From Lycorma delicatula (lineage: Eukaryota > Arthropoda > Insecta > Hemiptera > Fulgoridae): 64,000 nucleotides of DNA. Where the stretch lies: NCBI RefSeq assembly GCF_047948215.1, contig NC_134455.1, forward strand, positions 75,517,189 to 75,581,188. The letters are read 5' to 3'. Under the pieces are notes generated by a model. It saw only the letters and a program-made list of their open reading frames with translations. It was not told the DNA's origin and did no database searches. The position numbers and the translations under genes were made by a program. Shown piece by piece: positions 1 to 12,019 of this stretch; position 1 is the stretch's first letter, and each line of letters begins with the position of its first letter.

Positions 1-2270
1 CTTAAATGTATTTCAATTGAGAATCATCAAATTTATTATTTTTAAATATATTTTGTTAACAGCATACGATTCGGTAGGTAGAACATCACTTTTTTCAGCA
101 TGTTACAAGCAAGAAGTAGGTACATTATTATCGGTTTTCCTTATGTTTAACTGATGTTACAATACTGTGTTTACTGGTAAGTTTTTCAATGCTTGAGAAA
201 CCTAAAACCCATATTTTTAAGAAGAACGGACGATTGAGACCTAATGCTTTGGGTCAGTAACAATGTATCCCAAAATTACCTAAAAAAAACACAATTTTAA
301 TCATTACTTCAATACCAGTGAACCGCATTTTATTTTATTTGTACCAAATTACTTGCCCTTTAAAGGGCTTTCCAATGAGGTGTTACAAACTACATTGACC
401 CATTTAAAAAAAATAAGTTTTCAACTCTTGAAAATTTAGAAAAAACATTTAAGGGCGAAATTTTGTGTTGGTAATAAAAAATTGTATTCACACTTTAGAT
501 CCACAGATTATGATTATTTCAAATGGCTTAATAAGTGATATCACATAATTTTATAGTTATTTTTTGTTGGACTGAAATTTAAAGAAAGCACTACTCTAAA
601 TGGATTTTCGCACCTACCGAGCGAATGGGTGAACAGATTTTAATTCTCTTTTCACCAAAATTCATATTCTTTTCGGGTTGTCAATTAATGTAATTAAGTG
701 TTACCATTGCCGTTTAAGATTTTTCATATGGCGTAGTTGTAGTGGAGAGGGTGGGTTCCACCTCTTTGAAAATAATTTTCAAAGGTTCCCCCCGAGAATG
801 GTGTACATGACTGCAAACAGAAATACGATGGGACTGATAGTTGTTGAATAATAAAGGTGATAATTCTTCAAATGATCACCCGGCACATATAGGCCTACAC
901 ATAAAATCTGTGGCTCAAAAATCGCCAAAACTACTAGATAAATTTAATTGAAATTCAGATATGCTGTAGTAGTATAACTGAAGTTGTGCTTGCGAAAATT
1001 TGATGATGAGTTATTGAGTTACCCTTACTTAATTTAAGGTCAACAACAGACAACATAATCTCAATTAGATGTTATGTTGACTGTGTAGTTTTCACTGCAC
1101 TGCACAGGTGTAACTCACTACACTTATGCAGTGAGTTACAGCAGTGAGCAAGTTAAAGCTTGATGCTAGTATGTAGGGCCAATTCGTTCATCGAACGTAT
1201 GTAGTGCGCTGTACTCTGAAAATCAGTGCGTTTCTGATTGTGAGAAGTGAGAGGGTCGAAAAAAAGTCAGTCTTCTTGCGCAGAAGTGCGCAAAGTTTAT
1301 TATTATTATTAATTTTGTATTTTGTAATACTGCTCCGACCGAAGTTTTATCGCGGTTTCCCTTAATCCCTCCCAAGTGAACGTAAGAGCAGTTGACTTTT
1401 TATTTGTGGAGTCCATATACTTATCCGTTACCAGTGTGAATTACAACCTACGAACTGTATAATTCTGTATCGATCTGAATAAAACATAAATTTATTACTT
1501 TCTTTTTATATAATTTTGTAATTGCTACTAATAACGTTTTACCATTTATTAAGAGGCCTAATTTAAATCCATATTCTATTTCACTGAATAACTTATAAAA
1601 AAAAAGAAAAGAAAAAGAACAAAAAAAGATTGCAACCTAGAATTTAAGATTAGTAGTTAAATTTCATTAATAATTCAGGTATATTTTAATGAATTGTACT
1701 TTCTAAGACAATTGTTATTAATTATTTTATTCTCACACTATAGAAGTAGACTGTCATCTGAATAACTGTTTAAAAAAATTAACATACTTCATAAATTCAT
1801 TGTAAGAAATCATAAGTTTTTTTTCTATTATAGTATATAAATATAATATTTCTTTTTTAATTTAAAAAAAGTTACATCTACTGTTAATTTGTTTTCACAA
1901 TATCATTTTACGTCTATAATTAGTACTTTACATTTAATTAAAATACGCAGATTTTATATCATTAATACTGTTCTATTTTTTTTTTCATATACTATCTGGT
2001 AGTATTAATCAATAACTGTTTCTGTAAAAGAAGTACATCTCAGTTTTAAACGAATATATTCATCAATAATTTTCTTTTACATTCAAATATCTCTTACAAG
2101 AGAAAATTTCTATGGTGATTCCAAATCAATCTTCTTCCACATAACACAAGAGAAAGATTTTAAAATAAATATTAATCAACCTCTTAAACAATATGTTTAG
2201 ACTATTTTTAACCCACTTCAAACAAAAAAAGAAGGAGATTATGTATTCCACTTGTATATTTTCTGTTTTT
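1..2270. other. AT-rich non-coding stretch, nothing recognised
   Basis: I see no open reading frame with a recognisable motif on either strand. A 10-bp inverted pair (GTAACTCACT / AGTGAGTTAC) lies near 1110-1140. A somewhat GC-richer patch covers about 1150-1390. The last 60 bases read on the minus strand continue from the helicase scrap that follows and may be the tail of the same transposon. Confidence 0.5.
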
Positions 2271-2274
2271 ATGT

Positions 2275-2475
2275 TTATTCGCGCATAACTTTTTTGCTAT
2301 TAATCCGATTGAAATAAATCTTATTGCAATAGACGTAGCTGCTTTTTAGGGTAGTGACATGATGTTGAAAACTTATTTCTGTTTCACACCAAGGAGGTTG
2401 AACAAAACACAAATGGCCTTTGACTGGAGGTAGTTGCATCATATCATCAAAAAAAAGCATATTAACTCCGCCAAA
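2275..2475 (-). pseudogene. Helitron PIF1-like helicase fragment
   Basis: The minus-strand reading contains MMQLPPVKGH preceded by FFDD. This resembles the Walker B region of PIF1-type helicases, and the version with QLPPV-x-GH is the one I associate with Helitron Rep/Hel proteins. Only about 60 residues remain and the reading ends at a stop. The rest of the helicase and the Rep domain are not adjacent, so this is a scrap, not a gene. The likely origin is a decayed Helitron. A host PIF1 pseudogene is the alternative. The call rests on one short motif. Confidence 0.45.
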
Positions 2476-3436
2476 AATAACTTATCATTATTAATTAGAT
2501 AGAGAAAATTATGAAATAATTATTAAAAAAAAACAAAAACAAATGGAACCAACATCAAAATACGCTAAAAACTAAGAAATAATTTCGTTCAAATACTTAA
2601 TTAATTCCTTAGACAGTTTTTTGAATCGGCGGCAAAATACATGATCATACTTATATAATACTTGAACGTATCTATAGATGGCGTTTATAAACAGACGTAA
2701 TAATCGCAAAAGGAAAAGCAATCAAAGCAAATAAATATGAATTCCACTGATGTAATAACGGTATTTGTTTTTGTGTAGTATACGTATATATTGTTATAGA
2801 AAAATTCTAGGGTGTGTTCTGTTTTTCGCCACAATGGTTTTTTTACGTTACGTATTACGTGTTAGTATTTCATCTCTAAAGATCAAGTAATACAATAAAT
2901 CTCTAATAGCACAAATTATCGGATACTTTTTCGAAATCCGATAGCCTCTTTTTTCTTCCAAATCCATGGGTATTTGGAGATATTTGCAGTAAAATTATAA
3001 ATATAATCTAACCAAACTTAACCTACGCTTGCTAGTCAAGGTTAGCGAGCCTTCAAATCAACGCATTTCTCCTTTGATTCATTTCCCTACTAAACGAAAC
3101 GACATCACAGCGCAATAACACAGACACAGACTGATTATAAGCAGCGACACCAATGTCCAGTAATATTGTGCAATGTTAGATATGTTTAAGTATGACTAAT
3201 TAGTTTAAACGTGAGCAATTATTAATACGTAATATTAACGTAAAAACCCGTTGTGGGAGAAAACAGAAACAGCTCAAAATTTATATTATATGAAGAAATT
3301 AATTTTGTAGAATCAGGCGCCGATTTAAAAAATTGTCTAAGGAATTAAGTATTTGTTCGAAATTATCTCTTATTTTTTAGTGCACTTTTATGTCGGTTCC
3401 ATTATTTTTTAAATAATTATTATTCTTTTTTGTCCA
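2466..3436. mobile_element. Foldback/MITE-like element with long nested terminal inverted repeats
   Basis: The outer arm at about 2510-2632 is matched, inverted, at about 3315-3420. Both arms carry ATGGAACC and the run TTCCTTAGACA with CGGCG nearby. An inner arm at about 2813-2859 (TTCTGTTTTTCGCCACAA) is matched, inverted, at about 3222-3272. The centre at about 3000-3052 contains a short unit, AACCTACGCTTGCTAGTCAA, that recurs in the MITE at 41.6-41.8 kb. No protein is encoded. The left half has about 175 extra bases between outer and inner arms. This is a non-autonomous DNA element, and the mobilising transposase is unknown. Confidence 0.72.
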
Positions 3437-3439
3437 CTA

Positions 3440-4230
3440 TTATTTATTTTTTTAATTTTTATAGCTTAAAATAATAATTCTAAATAATCAAAATAGTTTT
3501 CCATATAAAAATTGTTAGGAAGGGATTTTTTTTATTTTTTAGTTTTAATTAAAAGTCTATATTATTGCATACATTATTTATTTTACACAACCTACTACAT
3601 TACAATTATGTTCTAATTTTTTTAAGAAAACCTATGAAAAACTTCTGGTAAAAAAGTAATAAATATTTCTTAGTTACGGATTGATTCTTAATGCTGAGTA
3701 AACACAGCTTAACGTCATTCTATTGCATTCTATTTTTATTGTAGGTTTCTACCCTTACGAATTTTTTTTCATGATAAAAGAGTTTATTATAGATATATGT
3801 TTATTTTATTTGAAAATAGAATTTAAAGATAAAAAATTAAATTAATAAACTTAAAAAAATATAATATTTAATGTTTTAAATAAAACTTTTTGAAGTTACT
3901 ACCCAAATTAAGTACTTGTAAGTTGTTGGATGTCATTTGTTTTAATTAACAACGGGCTTTCAAAAAAAAACTTGAAATTTAATGAAGAAATTATTCTTAA
4001 AAAAACAAATTTAAATTTGATTTTATTATAATGTTTGTTTTTATTTTATTTTACACTATCTACACTTTTTTTTTAGGAGAACCGTGAAATGTTAACCATT
4101 GAAAATAAAACAAATGCTCATAACCTCATTTTGTAAACCAAGCTGTATTTAGTTTTATAAAGAACAGTTCACATTCATGTCATATACAATATATGTATGT
4201 AATTTTTAGCAGGTTGTTGAAATATTCTTA
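3440..4230. other. AT-rich spacer
   Basis: Only homopolymer-rich AT sequence is visible. I found no coding motif. Confidence 0.5.
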
Positions 4231-4231
4231 A

Positions 4232-4345
4232 TAGCCGATTTCAAAGGTGGAATGGAAGCGATTTAGCCTTTCATCGAAAGGTCCGGGTTTGAATCCCGGT
4301 CAAGAATGAGTTTATTCATATTTACAAAATTTTATATCTCATATT
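4232..4345 (+). repeat. tRNA-derived SINE-like unit (family 2, copy 1)
   Basis: A pol III B-box-like sequence, GGTTTGAATCC, sits at 4286-4296 inside a short stem (CCGGG ... CCCGG), about 35 bases after a weak A-box-like region. The unit TTTAGCCTTTCATC ... AGGTCC...GGGT is repeated in inverse orientation at 63.2-63.3 kb, including the same AT-rich downstream tail. That shows a dispersed repeat rather than a single tRNA gene. The acceptor stem cannot be closed, so a functional tRNA is unlikely. Confidence 0.5.
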
Positions 4346-5779
4346 CTCAAACACAAGCATCGAGCATATGTAGAGAATTATTTTTCTCCAAAAAAGTATT
4401 TTAAAATTTGTTGTTATAGTTTATTTTTCATCGGTAACATTATTCATATATTTGGCAAGTCTATTTTGATAAATAATACTTTATGTAATAAAATGCAAAC
4501 ACAGTTAACTTCAAAATAGAAATCCAACTTGGTAATGGGACACGTTTGTCTCATTGAAAATAACCTGCTAGGTTAAGTACTCAAAATTAAACCATTTCTT
4601 AAATGTGTTTATTACATAAGTTGTAAAATTGTAAATTAAAAAAAAAAGGTTAATACATATAAATGTTAAAATAGATACATTACTTGACTAGCGCTGAGTA
4701 GTAGTTTCTTAAACTATATTTCTTTGTACTTTTTTTTAAATTTTTATCAGGATGCAGATTTATCATTTTTGCCACTATTGCAGATTTTTTTCTACGGTGA
4801 GTGTTTTTTTTAAATTCCTACCCATACTTTTATAAAACTAAAGTATATAATAAAATTAATGATAAATTTTATTTTCGGTAGTTAAATAATAAGGTTATGT
4901 TTCTACTTGTTAGAGAAAGTATTTCTCTACCTTGAAACTGTCTTTTCTACCTCATGATCATTTTTCAATGAAAAAAGACTATGAACTTTTTGTCAAAGAT
5001 CTTGGATATGTTTAATCCTTCATGACAAACACCATTTTCTCTTGGCCATTAGTCGTTACATTGTTTAGGGCAATTGAGGCATAAATAGAAAAAGATTTAA
5101 CAGCCAAAAACAAAATTTTTCATGAGTAACATAAACGTTATAGCTAGGCAATTAAATTTCAGAAAAAATCTAAAAAATAGGATCAATTAAATTTACATTG
5201 ATTGTTTATAAACTTAATCGTTTTACTTTAAATTGAATTATTATTAAAATATTGAAAGTATCATCACGGTTTCACAGAAACAGTGATTCTACTTATTTTT
5301 GTGATCTAAATGGCTAAAAATTTAATTACCATTGCATTAGGAAAGAATGTAACTGCCTTCTGAGTTATTTTAAAACATACAATTCTAATATGGCAGGGTT
5401 TCACATTCAATCTTTTCCATAAAACCAGCTGATGACTTCCACCCAGCATCCCACTTTGTGGCAGTTTCAAGAACTAACAACATTATTACGGCACGTTAAA
5501 ACATTTCCACGTTATTGGCGATAGCACATAAAGTGTATCCCACTTAAATAAAATAAAAATAATTTTCTGGTCCTTTCATTGGCTTTTTTCATTTCACGCC
5601 TCAAATTTTTTTTCCGTTTTGTGCCGAATACTTCTGAGTTTAAAAGCTGAGCAACATCTCATTTTTAAAATTTTCGAAAATTCTAAAGAAATATTTTAAA
5701 CCTTCCACTTCAAAACCGATGAAAATTTAGAAAAAATATATGTATTGTTCGAGAACACCCACTACTCAATATCCAAATC
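4346..5779. other. AT-rich spacer
   Basis: No gene is recognised. Bases from about 5400 onward are slightly GC-richer and may be the untranslated or 5' part of the mariner relic that follows. I cannot align it to anything. Confidence 0.45.
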
Positions 5780-6485
5780 ATAGCTGAAGTTGTAAACATT
5801 AACAAAACACTGCGTGTAAAATATTCACTAAGGATCCCAACATTAAATAACTTGTGCGCTAAGGTTTATACACCAGAGCGAAAAGAACCCTGATAAAAAT
5901 GTTGCGTTGACAAGCTCCTGCAACTTGATGCCGGCCCAAACTATAAAAAAATCATTACTTGGGATGAAACCTAAATCTTTCAGTATGATCCTGAAATGAA
6001 ATGACACTCAATCCAGTGGAAAACACCGTTATCATTAAGAATAAAAAATATTCCTCAAAACAAATCCAGATTTAAATACCAAAGGTTTGAAAGAATAAAT
6101 TCCAGAAAACACAACAGTGAATCAGTATTATTTAGGAATTTTTGACAACGTTGTGTAAAAGAATCGGAAAAACTGACTGGACGTGTTGAAAAATCTTTTA
6201 AAAAATTTTTATCAGTTCAATTTGCCTGCTCACACATCACTGTTTGTTGGAAAATATTTTCCATACCCCCCAAATTTGGCACACGAGACTTTTTTATTTT
6301 TTCTCAACTTAAGTGTAATGTGTGCGTAAAGAAACGCGTTTTGAAACAGTTGATGTAGTAAATAATAAGACGAAAGATGTATCACATAGCTGACAGAAAC
6401 CGATCTTCTTTACCCCTTCAACCAATGGAAACCAAAACTGCATCTGTGTGTAAAAGCGAATGGGAAATTCATTAAAGGGGCAAGC
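5780..6485 (+). pseudogene. mariner-like (DDxD) transposase relic
   Basis: Stitched across several frames, the plus strand reads as the catalytic half of a mariner transposase. In order it contains KLLQLDAGP, KKIITWDET (normally TGDET), QYDPEMK, SIQWKTPLS, AHTSL (after the second catalytic site), TRDFFIFSQLK (third aspartate) and a terminal KANGKFIKGA. There are many stops and at least three frameshifts. The N-terminal helix-turn-helix part is missing or unrecognisable. Family knowledge: cut-and-paste DNA transposase inserting at TA. I could not find terminal inverted repeats. It differs in motif detail from the other mariner relics in this window, so it is a separate lineage. Confidence 0.7.
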
Positions 6486-6489
6486 ATTA

Positions 6490-7600
6490 GAATTTTAGTG
6501 CATTAAATAAAGGTGAGTTATTAATCTTGTTATTTAATAGACACAGATAATAAATAATGAAACTTATTTGAATAAAAAAGGCTACAAAATATATTTTAAA
6601 AAATTAATCAATTTTTCAATTACTTTATAAATTTCGAAATTTTGAAGTGAACTCCATATTAAAGATTATTACGTTTTTAATAGTTATATTTGTTTTATAA
6701 TCTGGAAAAAAATTATTTTACTTTTTTTAGATGTAAAATAGTATGAAATTATTTATGAAACACAGATACAGGAAGCGTTTCAAAATGATGAAAGCGACTA
6801 TTTTACTAGATCAATTAGAATGAAAGATATTTGTAGTTAAATATTATTCATTCTGTCAATAGTTTTGTAGCCAACGTCCTTTGGCAAGTTATTTTAATTT
6901 ATAAAATCTAATTTTTTCCGCAAAAAAAAATTAAAAAAAATTTAGAAATAAACATAATGAGACGAATTTAAAACAAGAACTTCTACTATATTGATGGACT
7001 TTCCGATTAAGAAAGTAATAGAGAGAAAATACTGGACTATGATATAAGCTAAAAATAGTGTAGTAAAATAAACAAATCACTAAGCGCATTCCAAATATTT
7101 TTTTTTTTTTTTAAACAATGCAGAGAAATAGGATCTACACCTTCATTGCCGATAATCGTTTGAAAAAGTAAACCAGGAGAGTTATGAATGCAGTACACGT
7201 TCTGATTGATTTGAGGACACGCATTGTGAGCGGCAAATGAAATGATAGTTTTTATATATATTTATTAATTGTGATAATGCCATTTGAGCGAAGGGAAGTA
7301 ACTAAATTTCTATTATAATTACAAATTTTTATTTTTTTTTGTGTTTTTTTTATTTTAGTTTTTAAACTGTAAACTTGAGGTGATATAATATTGTTTTACT
7401 ATACCAGCATTTACATAATTTGATAATAAACAATGAATTTAACGTGTCAGTAAAATTATTTCTTTTTAAATTTTATACTTATAAAATCAATTTAATAAAA
7501 CGGTTATCTACTACTGATCGATAATGAAATTGAATAGAATTTGTACGCAATTGGTTCGCAGCATAGCCGAAAGAATCTACTAAGTGGGAATTCGAAACCT
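6490..7600. other. AT-rich spacer
   Basis: No coding motif seen. The sequence has runs of T up to about 16 and is otherwise featureless. Confidence 0.5.
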
Positions 7601-7649
7601 TCCAAAATGCTGGCAAAAGCGAATGGAAGTTTATTACTCATTTTCTCAG

Positions 7650-8690
7650 TTTTTTAAATAAATTATTTCTGTGGAAAAATTTTCATTTATATTCTGTAGC
7701 AAAACTAGATTATTTAATCTTTTTGGAAAAACAGGTTTTTTTTTCAACGAGAGAGGTTTTCGAAAGGATAAAAATACCGAACTTGCGCTATTGAATTTTA
7801 TAACAAATAAAATAATTAATAAAAATAAAGGATATCAAATAACTTGTTTTTAGATATGAAGAAATCTTTTAATGTAGTTAATTATGAAATACTCTTAAAT
7901 AGATTATAAAAAGCTGGAGTTAAAGGACTTTGTAATAATTGGTTTGAATCTTACCTGAAAGGTAGGAATTAACAAGTAAGAATATGCAACAAAGTAAGTT
8001 CCCAGAATCATAGAATATGGAAATAATACAAAAAAGACATCGAAGAAAGCCTGATTATAATTAGATTAGACCTAATCTTGACTAGAATTAGATGGTGGTT
8101 AACAAAGAATGGAATAGCATTAAATGTAGCAAAAATTAATTATTTAATTTTCCAGTTAAAAGGCTCACCGAATTATTCAGAAAATATTAAATATCATAAT
8201 TTAAATTTTGAGTTAAGAGACTGCTTATGTGGAACAATATAACTAACTGGTAAACTTGATGAAATATTTAGCAGTAATTCAATACCGTGAAGTGTGCATC
8301 TTAAAAAAATTAGAAAAAGGTATTAGATGTAGGTATTAACATTTTTTTTTTTAATTTTATCTTCCATAAAATAAATAAATAAATTTTATCTTCCATTCTT
8401 TTTTTTAATTTTTATTTTATTAAAAATGTTTTAAAAACATATGCATGATAAAAGGTATCATGAACAAAGGTCTTCATGTTGTGGGGGGGGGGAGTACGTT
8501 ATGAAAATATAGAACCAGTATTTACTGCTCGGAAACATATAATTAGATTAATTTCGACTAAAAATCGAATGGCAAAATTTTCCCCTTTTTAAGAAATTTA
8601 ATGTTTTTCCCTTAGGTATTTACATGTTTATAAAGTTTTAAGGATCTTCTTTAATAGATATATAAAATAATAAAGTTAATAACGCAGAAA
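7650..8690 (+). pseudogene. Jockey/CR1-like non-LTR reverse transcriptase relic
   Basis: Conceptual reading gives FRKDKNTELALLNFI (RT block with the FR-K-x-S/T motif), then LDMKKSFNVVNYEILLNRL (block A, first catalytic aspartate), KAGVKGLCNNWFESYLKGR, and downstream WWLTKNGIALNVAKINYLIF, a block after the YxDD. The expected PQGS and YADD blocks fall in a gap near 7990-8040 that appears deleted. Around 8500-8680 a reading like RKHIIRLIS...NRMAKFSP fits the conserved region C-terminal to RT in Jockey/CR1 clades. Many stops are present. Host AT bias has heavily eroded it, so it is an old insertion. Confidence 0.65.
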
Positions 8691-8699
8691 ATATAAAAA

Positions 8700-9078
8700 A
8701 TGTCATGCACAAAAGTCATTTTCACACTGTGTAAAACAAGAATTGAATTATATATTAACGTCTCTACATTTTTTTTTTATTACTAAAAAATGTATGACTC
8801 CGAAGAAATTTAGGCATAAAACTTAGTGCAAAACTATTTTCCTGATTATTTGAAGTAAATAATATAGAAAAACTGTTACTTGATTAATAAAATGCAATGT
8901 TTGAAGGAAATTATCGTGAAATAAGAAAATAAAGTTATAATAAAAGATGTGAATTATTCTGACAACAAAAATTAATTATTTTAATTTAAAAACTTTTTGT
9001 TATTTTAATGGTATCCCTAACATAGGATATTCTGAAGAGGAAACATAATTTCTCATATCAAGTGGTTTTTATATGGAA
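8700..9078. other. AT-rich spacer
   Basis: Probably the last decayed part of the preceding reverse transcriptase unit, but no motif can be read with confidence. Confidence 0.35.
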
Positions 9079-9212
9079 CTAGCCCGTCGGGGAGGAACTC
9101 CTAGGATCCCTACGGCCCAGGTCGGCGGAAGTGAGCCTCGGGGCCGACCAAGGGCTTCCCAGGGCCGCACAGCCGCTCGGTTCGACATTCAGGGATCCCC
9201 ACAGTGTTCGTC
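9079..9212. other. Isolated GC-rich island of unknown origin
   Basis: About 130 bases are strikingly GC-rich (GGTCGGCGGAAGTGAGCC and GGGCCGCACAGCCGCTCGG) in an AT-rich surround. Neither strand gives a protein motif I recognise. GATCCCTA and GGATCCC words occur near both ends. It may be a fragment of a GC-rich retroelement UTR like those at 37 and 62 kb, but I found no shared word long enough to prove this. Confidence 0.4.
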
Positions 9213-9549
9213 TCCCTCCTGGTTGTGAGCATAATACTGATAAATAACAGAGTATTTAGTCTTTACAGAAACCTGAAAAAAATAAACTAAATTACAAGAC
9301 AGAATAGTAATAACTATGGTAAGTAAAGTACTTTTCGCGAGGAAAACTTCACAACTTATTTCTGTTGCCATGGTGACAGAAATTAATTTAATTATTCATT
9401 TTTTCTTCTTTAATGAATATCTTTAATTGACATGGCCTCAATCTATGATTTAAAATCTTCCTTGGAATAATATGAAGGTATCCTGGAAATTCGAAAGAGA
9501 TCGGGTCGGTTCTTGCGTGATGCGTGAACAAACAAATAGACAAACTTTC

Positions 9550-9552
<3 letters not shown>

Positions 9553-9606
<54 letters not shown>
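9553..9606. repeat. (AT)n microsatellite
   Basis: An uninterrupted AT dinucleotide run of about 54 bases. It is bounded by CCTCAT on the left and ATGAGG on the right, so the whole tract is a perfect inverted repeat. Apparent open reading frames across it on both strands are repeat translations. Confidence 0.95.
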
Positions 9607-9609
<3 letters not shown>

Positions 9610-9799
9610 GAATATATCATATATATATATGTATATGAAGAGATAAGTATCACGTGATGGTGAAGAGGTAACAACTGAAAGCGAAGTATAGGGAACTACA
9701 TTGACTGCTGCGGAGAAACTCAAATCTCATATCGTCCAATAAAATTGTGATTTACAAAGCTATCACGTATGATAGCTTTGATAGCTTTGATTGGTCGTA

Positions 9800-10090
9800 A
9801 CCAATCTAGACTTACGGTGTTGAATTGAGGGGAACAACAAGTAATAGTAACGTAGACATCATACAACGCTTCCAAAACAAGGTAACGAGAACAATTGCAG
9901 AGGCGCCATGATTCACACGGAACGATAAGATTCACGTATATTTGGAGCTTCCGGCGGTTCGTGAGGTTGGGAGACAGCACAGTGTTAAATACTAACACGT
10001 TCTAGAAAATCACGTCAACCACATAGAAATCAATCTGCTTGATAACAGCGGAGACGTCTGAAGGTTGAAACGTCTTCTTGTGCTTGACAT
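9800..10090 (+). pseudogene. Jockey-type LINE ORF2 C-terminal relic
   Basis: The plus strand reads TYGVELRGTTSNSNVDIIQR followed by FQNKVTRTIAEAP, VYLELPAVREV and LLDNSGDV-RLKRL. This resembles the C-terminal region of Jockey-clade ORF2 proteins (the TYGIQLWG ... RFQSK ... RMI-APW ... RRLRR stretch). One or two stops interrupt it, and the RT domain itself is absent upstream. Just before it, GATAGCTTT occurs three times within 35 bases, partly inverted. It is a 5'-truncated or partly deleted copy. Confidence 0.65.
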
Positions 10091-10099
10091 AGGGGCTAT

Positions 10100-10780
10100 T
10101 GAATGATAGTTTGCAATTACTGTCGCCAAATCTAGCGATATTATTTTTGTTTACTTTTTACCTTTTAGTTCATAGCTGCAAGTTGTTTTGTTATTGTCAA
10201 TTTCTTTATTGTTACGTGCTTTCGACTCACTATCGCTTGATTATTTGTTTGTTTTATCGACTATTTATTCGTTTACTGTTTGTTTTTGCGGATATAAAGT
10301 GCAGGTTCTTTTACTTCTTAGTTGGCTTTTAGTTATTTTACGTCAAGAACTTACATTTTACATACACTCACTTACGTTAACTTAAAAAACATCGCTTACT
10401 AATAACTTTTGTTAAGGATTGACTTACGGGAGTTTCTTAAAAACACTCTAACATGTGCTTATTATCAAATGACTTACTTATAGTCCTACTTAAGGAGCTG
10501 ATTGTAAATATACTAGTTGCGCAACAAAAATAACATACAAAAAGATGTACAAGACAAACAAAATTTGAGAAATATATTAACATTAATCCATTCGAACCAC
10601 CCTCGTAATATAAAAAAATTCACAGTATATATTATAATATAATAGTACAGAATTCATAAATCACGCCGACAACGTTTAGTAAAAAACTATGTTTCCTTAA
10701 TGATAAGTGTAACGTAATTAGCCTATATGACTGGAAACTAAATAGACTATGGTTTTAATTGTTTCCCATTTTCATTTCAC
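10100..10780. other. AT-rich spacer
   Basis: Short overlapping hydrophobic open frames at 10.1-10.4 kb are T-rich and lack any recognisable motif. I do not call them genes. Confidence 0.5.
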
Positions 10781-10789
10781 AATAAATAA

Positions 10790-11190
10790 CATAAATATTC
10801 CCCAAACAATTAATGCAGGCATCAAATCGTTTCAACACATTCAGTGCAACTTTTCTTACAGTTGCTACAATTAATTTAAGATCCTATCTTCGATATTATT
10901 TTCAATTAATCAAAAGCGATTTGGTTGTTCTTAAAAACGGTATCTTTCAAATGATCACGTAAATAAAAATCTGGTGGTAAGAGATCCGGAACGGTGGAAA
11001 CCATAGTCAACGGGAAATTATAGGACCACCGAAAAATTCAAGTAACAATTTCATAGTCGACTTAGCAGTGTGGTATAAAGCACTTCTTCCTGTAAACAGC
11101 ATTTTCGATTCTCAGTTTCAGCTAAAGCTACGAAATTTGTAATACTTTCTTAATAATACTCAGGAGTTAATGCTACTATTAAAAAAAAAA
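10790..11190 (-). pseudogene. IS630/Tc1-like transposase C-terminal relic
   Basis: Read on the minus strand in mixed frames: ALYHTAKSTMKLLLEFFGGP, IISR, WFPPFRISYHQIFIYVI (decayed PPRSPDLxPxDFFLWGY), KDTVFKNN, and a C-terminal LQ-CIN-like end. This is the C-terminal half of the transposase type represented at 27.7 kb, in which WPPRSPDL precedes DFFLWGYLK. The catalytic residues are largely lost. It is a decayed copy with no visible ends. Confidence 0.5.
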
Positions 11191-11194
11191 ACGG

Positions 11195-12015
11195 GTCCGA
11201 CCCCTCTTCGTAGCGAAATTGTACTTCAAACACAAACATTTTTAAGATGGAATATTTTTTATGATAAGTGTAAGGATTCTAAGAACTTCATTTTCTGTTT
11301 TCTTGGCTACTAATGAATCCATAAATATTAAATGTGCAAACTATATTATTATTTCTGAAAGCAACCAGAAAAATGTAAAATGTATTATTTTTTACCAATT
11401 AAGAACTAGGTTAATTAATTAATTTCATTTATCATTTATGATTATAAAACTTATATGTTTTTAATGTACGATTACATATTATATCATAAATCTTTATAAT
11501 GTATTAAATATTTCATCTAAATAAAAAATAATATTCGAAACACGCGTACTACCTGGAATAAAATATTTTAACTACCTAAATTATTACATATATGTATATA
11601 TATATTAGTATTACTTACATACAAAGTATACTAATTATAAGTCTAGTAGATATGGTTTTTTAATTGTATTAATCTCCTTAATATTCTTGTTAACACCTGA
11701 CTATTTACAGAATGACTGGTGTGTCATATCAAGTCGCTTACAACCATTTATACAAAGGTACATTCAGAAAGAAAAGATGTTTATGTACCTAAATGTAGTT
11801 TATTATTTGAGAATAGTACGGAGTTATACGTTAGATCAAATTTGTTCTTTTACATTTCTTTTAGATTGTGCCTCTAGTAAAAATGATAATTTATTATAAA
11901 CCTCATGATAAGTAATCGTTACTCCATATTTTATTAATATTTAACAAGGTCTGATAAAGAACCACTTTGTAATTAGAGCGCGCCCCCACCCTTTTCTTTT
12001 AGTTATGCATAAACA
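11195..12015. other. AT-rich spacer
   Basis: A 70-residue open frame at 11687-11899 has no recognisable motif. A poly-A run precedes GGGTCCGACCCC near 11190-11205. Confidence 0.45.
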
Positions 12016-12019
12016 GAAT

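Noticed and set aside
4270..4320. tRNA gene
   Set aside because: A B-box-like element is present but no closed acceptor stem, and the unit is repeated at 63.2 kb, so it is SINE-like.
9388..9723. Open frames on both strands with IYIYIY repeats
   Set aside because: They are translations of the (AT)n microsatellite.
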